The position numbers and the translations under genes were made by a program. A DNA stretch of 64,000 nucleotides from Chitinophagales bacterium (GTDB lineage: Bacteria; Bacteroidota; Bacteroidia; Chitinophagales; Saprospiraceae): positions 1 to 64,000 of the forward strand of contig JAAFIM010000013.1 in the NCBI GenBank assembly GCA_013297745.1, written 5' to 3'. The notes beneath the pieces are model-generated. The model was given only the letters and a program-made list of their open reading frames with translations, did no database searches and was not told where the DNA came from. This document shows positions 55,247-63,249 of this stretch, piece by piece. Every line of letters begins with the position of its first letter. Position 1 is the stretch's first letter.

Positions 55247-55430
55247 GCACGGGGTTTTACACCCCGTGCGGTAGATAAAGTAAACCTTATAAGTGTTGGG
55301 TTTTACACCCAACACTCCAAAAATAATTTTATAAAATTTTATTCTTGCGTTGGGTGTAAAACCCAACGCTAATAAGATTTTTCACCGCGTGGGGTATAAA
55401 TTGGTAGAACCGCGAAGCGAAACCCCACGC
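55247..55430. repeat. Cluster of four REP-like palindromes
   Basis: Four hairpins sit within 184 bp: 55247-55269 (GCACGGGG/CCCCGTGC), 55292-55316 (AGTGTTGGG/CCCAACACT), 55347-55369 (GCGTTGGG/CCCAACGC) and 55387-55430 (GCGTGGGG/CCCCACGC, longer loop). The first two share the loop TTTTACA and the third has its complement, TGTAAAA, so it is in the opposite orientation. They resemble REP/RAYT-type intergenic palindromes. They fill the gap from 55147 to 55501, in which no gene is seen. Confidence 0.75.
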
Positions 55431-55501
55431 TCTCGCTTATTTTTATAACGAAAAACACATTATTTTTATAATTATAGTACTTAATAGCTCTTACTACATA
55501 C

Positions 55502-56530
55502 TTACTTTTTAAATTCTGTATAATACACAATTTGGCGATACACAGTTTTGATAATTTTTGGCGTTTTGCCGCTTTTATCTATCTTTTTTTGCACAATCCA
55601 ATTGCCTTGCGGGTCGTATTCATACTCAAAAAAATGGGTAAATTCTACCTCTTGAGTGGGATTAAATTGCTTGGCAGTTCTAAAATCCATATTGTCTACT
55701 TTTTCTGCAATTACTTGATTATCAGCGTTATATTTATAAAATTTACTATAACTATAAGACCAAGTAGAGTTTCTAATCGTGGCATCGTGGGCAGTTTCGC
55801 TCAAGATATTGCCATTTTTATCGTATGATATTTTATAGGTTACATACAGGCAAGAATTGCTACCAAAACAAGCATCCATAACACTAACGCCAATCGGCAA
55901 ACAAAGTTTCGTATTTTCGCCGTAGGTATAAGATTTATTCTGTGAGAAAATATCCCCATCTTCGCCCTCAAAAGTAGCTATTTCTTGGCTAATGCAACCA
56001 TTTTTTTTATCAAATTCAAACTTATAACTGTGTTTTTTGGGCAAATCGTAGCGATTTTTTAACTTGGCATCGTCATAATCAAAGGACAAAACCAACCCTT
56101 TTTTTTGTTCATTATAATCATAATTTATTTTATGGTCAAATGAAGTTCCATTATCCAATTGTGTAATTTCCTGTTTATGTAACATTCCGCCTTTAAAAAA
56201 GGTTTTGGTAGCCCTGTAATGGCTATATTTGATAATTGGCTCATCGTTTATTTCCAGCAATTTATGATTTTTATCAAATACATAACTGACCACTTTTTGC
56301 TTGTTTTTGGTCTTTTCCAACTGCCCTTTTTCGTTAAAAAAATAAACTTCAGTCGTATCGTTGCCGTCAATAACCGAATAGCTTTTGACTTTAGATTTGA
56401 GTTGGTGAGTTTGCGAGGTTTGGATATGATTTTCGGCAAAAAGTTGCTCGTACATAGGTTTTTTAAAATCACTACTGCGCTGGGCGGATAAAACAGAAGC
56501 ACAAAACAAAAGAATAATCAGTAGGCGCAT
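55502..56530 (-). CDS. Secreted YD-repeat-like protein, unknown function (342 aa)
   Basis: Signal peptide at residues 1-16 (LLIILLFCASVLSAQ). The body alternates short beta motifs of the YD/RHS style, for example VYFFNEKGQLEKTKNKQ, VTYKISYDKNGNILSETAHD, KYNADNQVIAEKV and FEYEYDPQGNWIVQKK, which is common in small Bacteroidota secreted proteins. Two cysteines in MDACFGSNSCLY may pair. There is no toxin domain or DPxG autoprotease core, so it is not a full RHS toxin. The gene lies between the REP-like cluster and the helical-repeat gene on the same strand (62 nt or more apart). Confidence 0.75.
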   Translation of the reverse strand: MRLLIILLFCASVLSAQRSSDFKKPMYEQLFAENHIQTSQTHQLKSKVKSYSVIDGNDTTEVYFFNEKGQLEKTKNKQKVVSYVFDKNHKLLEINDEPIIKYSHYRATKTFFKGGMLHKQEITQLDNGTSFDHKINYDYNEQKKGLVLSFDYDDAKLKNRYDLPKKHSYKFEFDKKNGCISQEIATFEGEDGDIFSQNKSYTYGENTKLCLPIGVSVMDACFGSNSCLYVTYKISYDKNGNILSETAHDATIRNSTWSYSYSKFYKYNADNQVIAEKVDNMDFRTAKQFNPTQEVEFTHFFEYEYDPQGNWIVQKKIDKSGKTPKIIKTVYRQIVYYTEFKK

Positions 56531-56592
56531 ATCGTTAAAAATTTTAGCGGATTAAATAAAAAGGTAGATGCTTTATTCAGAAAAAGGTTGTG

Positions 56593-57600
56593 TTAAATAA
56601 AGTTTGTTGATAATAAATCGTATTGTATTTTCAACCTCAACTGGCTGGTACAAGCATCAGCTTCAGTTTCCAAATCCAACTTTTTGCCCAAATCCCACAG
56701 CGTTTGCCCCTTTTCAGCGTATAAAGTTTGGTATAATCGCTCAAAACTTTCGTGGCGATGATGGCGGGGGTCAATGTCGTTGATTTTCATCTCCAGCAAC
56801 CTCAAAAATCTACTCAAGGCGTAACCTTGTTTTTTTTCGTCGGATATGGTTAAAATTTCTTGGTACAAATCGCCAAAACTCAGCCGCAAATGGCACAAAA
56901 CCCTATAAGTTGAACCCAATATGCCCACGCCCGTATCGGTTATATCCCAAAACTCATCCCACAAAATCCGCTGAAAATAAGCCGCGCCCTCTTCGCCCCC
57001 CAACCCAAAAGCTAAAACAATCCCAGAGGTGAACGAATTAGAACTTTTTGCCCCCAAAGCGTACAAATTGGCCAAAGCTGTCGATTTTGCGCCCTCGTCT
57101 TGCAATTTGGCGGCTAAAGCGGGTAGAAATTCGGGAAAATATGCCTGTTTTTGATAGGTAAAATCCAAAGCCGACTGTATTTCGGTTTGAATATCCCCAC
57201 AATCAAAATGTAATAAGCCCAAAACTGCCGACTTGCACAGATAATAATCGTCGCCGCGCTCAAAAGCGTAATATCTTAAAATGGGTTTTACGGGTTTGTA
57301 TTTCAACTCTCCCAACAACTCCAGCCAACCCTCCTGCTCCTCGTCTTTCAACTTTTTGTCTTTGAAATAGGCAGCGAATAAGCGCGCCGCCATAGCTTTG
57401 TTCCCAAATTTGCTAAAAATGGGTAATAATTGATAATACTCAAACCCCAAACTTTTGCGCAAAGCCAATTCTAAAATCGCATCTGCATCGCTTTGTTTGC
57501 CAATTTGCAAAATTGTAGCCACACAACCCCGCAAAATATAATAATCAGACTTATAAAAATGCCAATTTGCTATCAAATCAGCGGTAGTTTTCAATAACAT
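56593..57600 (-). CDS. HEAT-like helical-repeat protein, unrecognised (335 aa)
   Basis: The preferred start is ATG 57600; the frame also allows a TTG two codons upstream. The sequence is helical throughout, with repeated patterns suggesting HEAT/armadillo-type pairs: SDYYILRGCVATILQIGKQ (about 20-38), YYQLLPIFSKFGNKAMAARLFAAYF (about 55-80), YYLCKSAVLGLLHFD (about 120-134) and EFLPALAAKLQDEGAKSTALANL (about 157-180). No signal peptide or membrane segment is seen, so it is probably cytoplasmic. Partners are unknown. It is divergent from typA across 119 bp. Confidence 0.7.
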   Translation of the reverse strand: MLLKTTADLIANWHFYKSDYYILRGCVATILQIGKQSDADAILELALRKSLGFEYYQLLPIFSKFGNKAMAARLFAAYFKDKKLKDEEQEGWLELLGELKYKPVKPILRYYAFERGDDYYLCKSAVLGLLHFDCGDIQTEIQSALDFTYQKQAYFPEFLPALAAKLQDEGAKSTALANLYALGAKSSNSFTSGIVLAFGLGGEEGAAYFQRILWDEFWDITDTGVGILGSTYRVLCHLRLSFGDLYQEILTISDEKKQGYALSRFLRLLEMKINDIDPRHHRHESFERLYQTLYAEKGQTLWDLGKKLDLETEADACTSQLRLKIQYDLLSTNFI

Positions 57601-57685
57601 AAGCAAAAAGATTAGTTTTTTTCACAAAAATAGCTAATTTTCAACAATTTTACAAAAAAATATGACAATTATAAAAATAAAAGCT

Positions 57686-57693
57686 TACCTTTG
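57686..57693 (+). promoter_or_regulatory. Candidate -7 box of typA
   Basis: TACCTTTG followed by CGGCC, 26 nt upstream of ATG 57720; the same box is used upstream of rnpB and of the gene at 322. No clean -33 TTTG. Confidence 0.5.
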
Positions 57694-57719
57694 CGGCCAT
57701 ATTTGACAATTTTATAAAA

Positions 57720-59534
57720 ATGAATACCACACCCATTCGCAACATTGCGATTATTGCCCACGTTGACCACGGCAAAACCACTCTTGTAGATAAAATTTTG
57801 CATCAATGCAAACTGTTTCAAGCACACGAAGAAACAGGAGAGTTGATATTGGACAACAACGATTTGGAACGCGAGCGCGGAATTACGATTTTAGCTAAAA
57901 ACGTATCCGTACACTATAAAGACGTAAAAATCAACATTATAGACACTCCAGGCCACGCCGATTTTGGTGGCGAAGTAGAGCGTGTATTAAATATGGCTGA
58001 CGGCGTTTTGTTGTTGGTCGATGCTTTTGAGGGTCCCAAACCCCAAACCCGTTATGTATTGTCAAAAGCTTTGGCTTTGGGCAAAAAACCCGTTTTGGTT
58101 ATCAACAAAGTGGATAAACCTAATTGCCAACCTGAAGAGGTGCAAGAAATGGTATATGAATTGATGTTCAATTTGGAAGGTACAGACGACCAATTGAACT
58201 TTGCTACAGTTTTTGGTTCAGCCAAACAAGGCTGGATGTCAGGCGACTGGAAAAAACCAACTGAAGATATTACTTTCTTGTTGGACACTGTATTGGAGCA
58301 AGTTCCTGCCCCGCCTCTTAATGAAGGAACTATACAATTGCAAGTTACTAGTATTGACTACTCCAAATATATTGGTCGTATGTGTATAGGACGCGTTCAA
58401 CGCGGTTCTATAAGTGTCAATCAGCCTATATCTTTGGTAAAACGCGATGGCAAAATTGTAAAATCAAGAATCAAAGGCTTATATGTTTTTGACGGTTTGG
58501 CCAAAGTATCAGTAGAAACGGTTAATTGTGGCGATTTGTGCGCTGTATTGGGCATCGATGGATTTGAAATTGGCGATACTATAGCAGACTTTGAAAATCC
58601 TGAAGGCTTACCTCCAATTTCTATTGATGAGCCTACTATGAGTATGCTTTTCACCATCAACGACTCTCCATTTTTTGGCAAAGAGGGCAAATTTGTAACC
58701 TCTCGCCACTTGCGCGACCGTTTGTACAAAGAAATTGAGAAAAACTTGGCTCTTCGCGTAGAAGAAACAGGTTCTCCTGACTCTTATATGGTTTTCGGAC
58801 GCGGTATTTTGCACTTATCTGTTTTGATAGAAACAATGCGCCGCGAAGGTTACGAGTTTCAAGTGGGCAAACCGCGCGTTATCATCAAAATGATTGACAA
58901 CCAAAAATGTGAGCCTATTGAGTTGTTGGATATTGACGTTCCCGAACAGCACGCAGGCAAAGTTATTGAGTTGGTTTCTCAACGCAAAGGCGATATGTTG
59001 GGTATGAACCCTAAAGGCGATTTAACCCGTTTGGAGTTTGAAATTCCTTCTCGCGGCTTGATTGGTTTGCGTACGATGATACTCAACTCTACAGCTGGAA
59101 CAGCTATTATTACTCACCGTTTCAAAAGCTTCGAACCTTGGCGCGGCGATATTGCGGGCAGAAGCAAAGGCGTTTTAATCGTTATGGAAACAGGCACAGC
59201 TATTGCTTATGCTTTGGATAAATTACAAGACAGAGGCCGTTTCTTTATAGAGTCTGGTGTTGATGTTTATGAAGGTCAAATGGCTGGCGAACACACCCGC
59301 GATAATGATTTGGTGGTAAATATCACCAAAACCAAAAAATTGACCAATATGCGCGCATCTGGTACAGATGACAAAGCTAAATTAACCCCTCCAATTATAT
59401 TCTCTTTGGAAGAAGCGATGGAGTATATTGATGATGATGAATATGTAGAATTAACCCCTCAATCTATCCGCTTGCGCAAAATTTTCTTAAAAGAACACGA
59501 CCGCAAACGTTCAGATAAAGTAGAAGTGGTTTAA
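57720..59534 (+). CDS. typA: Translational GTPase TypA/BipA (604 aa)
   Basis: Ribosome-binding GTPase related to EF-G, involved in ribosome assembly and stress adaptation. The GTPase motifs are complete: G1 [10 protein letters not shown] (about residues 12-21), G2 ERGITI (about 53-58), G3 [14 protein letters not shown] (about 77-90), G4 NKVDKP (about 129-134) and G5 in GSAKQGW. The rest (domain II, the EF-G-like domains III and V, and the BipA-specific C-terminal domain with [18 protein letters not shown]) is collinear with the family, and the length is normal. A single gene, ending at a bidirectional terminator shared with the converging paralogue cluster. Confidence 0.97.
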   Translation: MNTTPIRNIAIIAHVDHGKTTLVDKILHQCKLFQAHEETGELILDNNDLERERGITILAKNVSVHYKDVKINIIDTPGHADFGGEVERVLNMADGVLLLVDAFEGPKPQTRYVLSKALALGKKPVLVINKVDKPNCQPEEVQEMVYELMFNLEGTDDQLNFATVFGSAKQGWMSGDWKKPTEDITFLLDTVLEQVPAPPLNEGTIQLQVTSIDYSKYIGRMCIGRVQRGSISVNQPISLVKRDGKIVKSRIKGLYVFDGLAKVSVETVNCGDLCAVLGIDGFEIGDTIADFENPEGLPPISIDEPTMSMLFTINDSPFFGKEGKFVTSRHLRDRLYKEIEKNLALRVEETGSPDSYMVFGRGILHLSVLIETMRREGYEFQVGKPRVIIKMIDNQKCEPIELLDIDVPEQHAGKVIELVSQRKGDMLGMNPKGDLTRLEFEIPSRGLIGLRTMILNSTAGTAIITHRFKSFEPWRGDIAGRSKGVLIVMETGTAIAYALDKLQDRGRFFIESGVDVYEGQMAGEHTRDNDLVVNITKTKKLTNMRASGTDDKAKLTPPIIFSLEEAMEYIDDDEYVELTPQSIRLRKIFLKEHDRKRSDKVEVV

Positions 59535-59551
59535 TATCAGCATTTTACGCA

Positions 59552-59590
59552 ATAAAAAAAGGACAGGCTTAACGGCTTGTCCTTTTTCTT
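59552..59590. terminator. Bidirectional terminator after typA
   Basis: AAAGGACA(G)GC and GGC(T)TGTCCTTT pair around TTAAC, with A-run and T-run flanks. It also serves the converging minus-strand paralogue A. Confidence 0.8.
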
Positions 59591-59605
59591 TTTATATATT
59601 TTTGG

Positions 59606-60592
59606 TTAGAATTTGGGCTTTTCTTGCTTCGTTCCTCCCCATTCTACTGCGGTAAAACCGCCCCTTTTGGCTGGTTTTAGCTCTTGAATGGGAATTTCTA
59701 TAGCTCTTTCCAACGGTTCAAACACCATAAATACGCGGATGAAATTATCTGGGCTGGGTGTTATCGTTATGGGAAAATCGCGGGTGTATTCTTCAGTTGA
59801 AAAATGGATTAAATTATATTTGTTATTTTCCATTTGTGGCAACCAATACATAATAAACTCGTTGCTTTCTCTCCAATTTAAGCCCAAAATCGCCAATTTT
59901 TCTTCCAAAAAGTCGGCTGTACTTTCCCCTTTTACCACAAAACCCTGTTTAATTTCAGTTCGTTTTTGGCTTTCGCCTTCCCAAAATAGCGCGTAATAAT
60001 CTTTGCCATTTTCTACATTTTTCAAATTTCCGTTCGGTTCGGCGATTACATTCCAACCTTTTTCGGGATTATATTTGGGATAAGTGTGCTTTAGCTGTTT
60101 TTGATTGAAATCTAATTTTACGCTAATTTCCGTTTTTTCGGTTGGGTATAAATAGATAATTGGCTTTTCTTTTACAGGCCGATGTTCAATAGGCTCTTCA
60201 ACCTGGAAATAGAGATATGTTTTTTCTGTAGTAACTCCTCTTCTATCCGTAAAAGATGCAATACCATCCCTTTCACCTTTTTTTAAGGTACAAGCGAAAG
60301 ATGTTTTTTTGCCCTCAAGTCGCCCGCTTAGCTTGCCAGTAAAAGGCTTACCATTCACCAAAATTGGTTGGTTAAAAACTCCTGCTTGTTCTCCCTTTTC
60401 CATAAAACGGGTGAGTAATAAGCTCTGTTTGCTATCAAAAAGCAGATAAATTTTAGCATTGCGCGGAGACACTTTAATAGTGAGATTGTTTTGCACGCTA
60501 TCAAATTTCCAATCTTTGAGATAAGTTTGCCCGTTGGCAGCAAGCGAAAAAACCAATAGGAAGAAGCTAAGTGCAAAATGTAAATTTTTCAT
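59606..60592 (-). CDS. Tandem paralogue A, secreted, unknown family (328 aa)
   Basis: Signal peptide at residues 1-21 (FALSFFLLVFSLAANGQ). The N-terminal domain (about 22-140) is diverged from its neighbours but keeps a MORN-like rhythm (KPFTGKLSGRLEGKKTSF, KGERDGIASFTDRRG). The C-terminal 190 residues, from KPIIYLYPTEKTEISVKL to the end EKPKF, form a conserved beta-rich domain shared by all three paralogues (YPKYNPEKGWNVIAEPNG, YYALFWEGESQKR, FLEEKLAILGLNWRESNEF). Its first part is identical in protein to that of paralogue B over about 100 residues. I do not know its function. It is the last of three same-strand genes downstream of rnpB; 18 nt separate it from paralogue B. Confidence 0.8.
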   Translation of the reverse strand: MKNLHFALSFFLLVFSLAANGQTYLKDWKFDSVQNNLTIKVSPRNAKIYLLFDSKQSLLLTRFMEKGEQAGVFNQPILVNGKPFTGKLSGRLEGKKTSFACTLKKGERDGIASFTDRRGVTTEKTYLYFQVEEPIEHRPVKEKPIIYLYPTEKTEISVKLDFNQKQLKHTYPKYNPEKGWNVIAEPNGNLKNVENGKDYYALFWEGESQKRTEIKQGFVVKGESTADFLEEKLAILGLNWRESNEFIMYWLPQMENNKYNLIHFSTEEYTRDFPITITPSPDNFIRVFMVFEPLERAIEIPIQELKPAKRGGFTAVEWGGTKQEKPKF

Positions 60593-60610
60593 AGGTTGAT
60601 ATTTAAGAAG

Positions 60611-61615
60611 TTAAAATTTGGGCTTTTCTTGCTTCGTTCCTCCCCATTCCACTGCGGTAAAACCGCCTCTTTTGGCTGGAGTTAGCTCTTGTGCGGGGAT
60701 TTCTATAGCTGTTTCCAACTGTTCAAAAACCATAAACACGCGGATAAAATTATCTGGGCTGGGCGTTATCGTTATGGGATAATTATTGGTGTATTCTTCA
60801 GTTGAAAAATGGATTAGATTATAATTATTATTTTCCATTTGGGGCAACCAATACATCATAAACTCGTTGCTTTCTCTCCAATTTAAGCCCAAAATTGCCA
60901 ATTTTTCTTCCAAAAAGTCGGCTGTACTTTCCCCTTTTACCACAAAACCCTGTTTGATTTCAGTTCGTTTTTGGCTTTCTCCTTCCCAAAATAGCGCGTA
61001 ATAATCTTTGCCATTTTCTACATTTTTCAAATTTCCGTTCGGCTCGGCGATTACATTCCAACCCTTTTCAGGGTTATATTTGGGGTAAGTGTGCTTCAGC
61101 TGTTTTTGATTAAAATCTAATTTTACGCTAATTTCCGTTTTTTCGGTTGGGTATAAATAGATAATTGGCTTATCTACTTCCATACCAGAATTTTCTCTTG
61201 GAGTAGGTTTTCTGTGAGGATTGACAAACAAAGGGTGTTTGCCTGCATCATAGAATATCCGATTTTCTTTCCCCTTTTTATCATAAAAAGCAGCATCTCC
61301 ATTTTTGATACCTTGCATAAATTCGATAAAAAAAGCTGCCGTGTCATTTTTGTAAAATCCTTCAATCTGCCCCGAGTAAGGTGCGCCATTTACCAAAAGT
61401 GGTTTAGCATAAATACCTTTTACGTGTTGAGTTTCTCCAAACAACGAAATCCAATACTTTTCGTTTTTGCCAAATTTCAAACAAATCGGCTCGTTTGGGT
61501 TGTAGGCAATTTGCAAATTATTGGTTTTTATATCAAACTTCCATTTACTTGTGCAGTTCTGTGCATTTAGGCAGGAAAAACTGAATAAAACAAACAAACA
61601 GATTAGATTTTTCAT
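60611..61615 (-). CDS. Tandem paralogue B, secreted, unknown family (334 aa)
   Basis: Signal peptide at residues 1-18 (ICLFVLFSFSCLNAQ). The N-terminal domain (about 20-145) contains MORN-like pieces (APYSGQIEGFYKNDTAAFF, MQGIKNGDAAFYDKKGKEN). The C-terminal domain begins KPIIYLYPTEK and is almost identical to that of paralogue A. At the DNA level the differences I see in the identical block are silent (roughly ten in 290 bp by eye), pointing to selection on the protein sequence. The upstream spacer begins with the 26-bp copy of the rnpB 3' end that also closes paralogue C. Confidence 0.8.
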   Translation of the reverse strand: MKNLICLFVLFSFSCLNAQNCTSKWKFDIKTNNLQIAYNPNEPICLKFGKNEKYWISLFGETQHVKGIYAKPLLVNGAPYSGQIEGFYKNDTAAFFIEFMQGIKNGDAAFYDKKGKENRIFYDAGKHPLFVNPHRKPTPRENSGMEVDKPIIYLYPTEKTEISVKLDFNQKQLKHTYPKYNPEKGWNVIAEPNGNLKNVENGKDYYALFWEGESQKRTEIKQGFVVKGESTADFLEEKLAILGLNWRESNEFMMYWLPQMENNNYNLIHFSTEEYTNNYPITITPSPDNFIRVFMVFEQLETAIEIPAQELTPAKRGGFTAVEWGGTKQEKPKF

Positions 61616-61652
61616 AATATATTTTCAAAAAATTTCATAACATACGATAAAG

Positions 61653-61678
61653 AAAACTTCAATTCTATAAGCCGAATT
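61653..61678 (-). repeat. Copy of the rnpB 3' end at the paralogue C stop (26-bp direct repeat, copy 1)
   Basis: Bases 61653-61678 are identical to 62729-62754, which form the 3' end of rnpB and its first downstream bases. Here the copy encodes the last residues and the stop of paralogue C: the family ending PKF is extended by GL and stopped by the TAG of the RNase P tail GGCTTATAG. The repeat period is 1076 bp. Confidence 0.92.
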
Positions 61679-62684
61679 TAGGTTTATTTTGCTTAGCTCC
61701 TCCCCATTCCACTGCGGTAAATCCGCCTCTTTCGACTGGAGTTAGCTCTTGAATGGGAATTTCTATAGCTGTTTCCAACGGTTCAAAAACCATAAATACG
61801 CGGATAAAATTATCTGGGCGGGGCGTTATTACTACAGGAAAATTATTGGTGTATTCTTCAGTTGAAAAATGGATTAGATTATAATTATTATTCTCCATTT
61901 GGGGCAACCAGTACATCATAAACTCGTTGCTTTCTCTCCAATTTAGGCCCAAAATCGCCAATTTTTCTTCCAAAAATTCGGCTGTATTTTCCCCTTTTAT
62001 CACAAAACCCTGTTTGATTTCGGTTTGTTTTTGGCTTTGTCCTTCCCAAAATAGGGCATAATAATCTTTGCCATTTTCTACGTTTTTCAAATTTCCGTTC
62101 GGTTCGGCGATTACATTCCAACCTTTTTCAGGGTTATATTTGGGATAAGTGTGCTTTAGCTGGTTTTGATTGAAATCTAATTTTACGCTTATTTCCGTTT
62201 TTTCTGTTGGGTATAAATAGATAACAGGTTTTGCGCATTTCATAGAATTTATGTTGAGCGGATGCTTGTCGTCATCGTACATAATTTTAGTAACGATACC
62301 TTTTTCATCGTAAAAAAGCCCTTGTCCTGTTTTCACCCCGAACAAAAATCGCAACACAAACGCCTTTTTCTTATTGGGATAATAACCCGTTAGCCAAGCT
62401 GTAGCAGGTTGATTATTAATAAAAAACAAACCGCTATAAATACCCGCAACAAGTTCCTTTTCCATAAATTGTGGCAACAACTGCTCATTATCACCTACAA
62501 ATTGGATGCTGTATGAATAGTTGTTGATAAGTCCGATTGTTTTGATTTTCAAATTTGCGCTCGTTTCGTGGATAGTCCCTAAAGTCCAATTTTTTTTATT
62601 CTGTTGAGCTTGAATAATTAGCACCAAAATAAAAATGGAAAACAGCAGCCCGAAACAACCTAAAATAACAACAACGATAACCAT
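61665..62684 (-). CDS. Tandem paralogue C, membrane-anchored, unknown family (339 aa)
   Basis: An N-terminal membrane helix (VIVVVILGCFGLLFSIFILVLIIQ, residues 2-25) replaces the cleavable signals of A and B. The N-terminal domain includes QPATAWLTGYYPNKKKAFVLRFLFGVKTGQGLFYDEKG, which is MORN-like and alignable with paralogue B. The C-terminal domain from KPVIYLYPTEK is the shared family domain, with a few substitutions (QNQLKHTY, GQSQKQTE, FVIKGENTAEF). The protein ends NKPKFGL instead of EKPKF because the gene end is fused to a piece of the rnpB 3' end. It is the gene closest to rnpB, starting 44 nt beyond the end of that RNA. Confidence 0.8.
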   Translation of the reverse strand: MVIVVVILGCFGLLFSIFILVLIIQAQQNKKNWTLGTIHETSANLKIKTIGLINNYSYSIQFVGDNEQLLPQFMEKELVAGIYSGLFFINNQPATAWLTGYYPNKKKAFVLRFLFGVKTGQGLFYDEKGIVTKIMYDDDKHPLNINSMKCAKPVIYLYPTEKTEISVKLDFNQNQLKHTYPKYNPEKGWNVIAEPNGNLKNVENGKDYYALFWEGQSQKQTEIKQGFVIKGENTAEFLEEKLAILGLNWRESNEFMMYWLPQMENNNYNLIHFSTEEYTNNFPVVITPRPDNFIRVFMVFEPLETAIEIPIQELTPVERGGFTAVEWGGAKQNKPKFGL

Positions 62685-62728
62685 AAATTATGTATATGGA
62701 ATAATGCAAAACAGAGATTTTCTATAAA

Positions 62729-62754
62729 AAAACTTCAATTCTATAAGCCGAATT
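62729..62754 (-). repeat. rnpB 3' end, copy 2 of the 26-bp direct repeat
   Basis: This is the genuine 3' tail of rnpB, containing GAATTCGGCTTATAG and the P1 3' strand. It is identical to 61653-61678. Confidence 0.92.
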
Positions 62755-63100
62755 CTGTTCAGCCTTGCGGCTGCCTTTATCATTTATCTGGGACTATTCT
62801 CACGAATAGCCTCTATCCGCCTACCCTCCCCGTCGGGGCTTGCGCCCGCTCAAACGTGCAATTTTCAAAGCGGGGTATATTTGGCGTTTCAACGCGCAGG
62901 GTTTGTTCCGCGCACTTGTCGCCAAGCACGCCTGTAGGTTCTTACCCTATTTTTTCACCCTTACCCTTTCGGGCGGTTATTTTCTGTAACACTTTCCGTC
63001 CATTCTTGCGAATGTCCTATCCGTTAGATAGTGCGCTGCACTGCGTTGTTCGGACTTTCCTCCCGCCAATACAATGGCAGGCGATAAAGCGAATTGAAGT
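62732..63100 (-). ncRNA. rnpB: RNase P RNA (bacterial class A)
   Basis: Read on the minus strand, the hallmark GAGGAAAGTCCG follows P3, and the RNA ends CAGAATTCGGCTTATAG, the universal P4-side tail. Ends are fixed by a perfect 10-bp P1 helix: 5' ACTTCAATTC (63100-63091) with 3' GAATTGAAGT (62741-62732). A T-tract follows on the minus strand, so P1 may double as the terminator. A TACCTTTG -7 box ends 4 nt before the inferred 5' end. Length about 369 nt is normal for class A. The RNA is the catalytic part of the tRNA 5'-processing enzyme. Confidence 0.95.
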
Positions 63101-63104
63101 TCGG

Positions 63105-63112
63105 CAAAGGTA
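63105..63112 (-). promoter_or_regulatory. rnpB -7 promoter box
   Basis: TACCTTTG on the minus strand. Transcription starting about 5-7 nt downstream falls on the P1 5' strand at 63100, matching the RNA end deduced from pairing. The -33 region has no clean TTTG. Confidence 0.65.
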
Positions 63113-63149
63113 ATGGTTTTATTTAAAATAGCATTTATTAGCGCAAAAA

Positions 63150-63182
63150 AACAGCATAATTTATACAATTTAGGCTGTTTTA
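63150..63182 (-). terminator. Terminator of the truncated gene upstream of rnpB
   Basis: On the minus strand AAAACAGC and GCTGTTTT pair around a loop of about 18 nt and are followed by three further T, about 70 nt past the stop at 63250. Confidence 0.6.
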
Positions 63183-63249
63183 GGGGCGGCTTATAACCTT
63201 TGAGATGCTATTTGTTGGCTAAAGGTTGGTTCTTGTTGATTTTTTTTAT

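Noticed and set aside
55502-56530. RHS-type toxin
   Set aside because: Only a few YD-like motifs in 342 residues, with no RHS core, autoprotease or toxin tip and no immunity gene.
61653-62754. Direct repeats of the rnpB 3' end as attL/attR of an integrated element
   Set aside because: The enclosed segment contains only one member of a tandem paralogue family and no integrase, and the junction is explained by 5-bp homology between the gene end and the RNA tail. A duplication is more economical, although an att origin is not excluded.
62856-63113. 85-codon open frame opposite rnpB
   Set aside because: The region is explained by RNase P RNA (hallmark motif, P1 pairing, promoter box); the product has no recognisable features.
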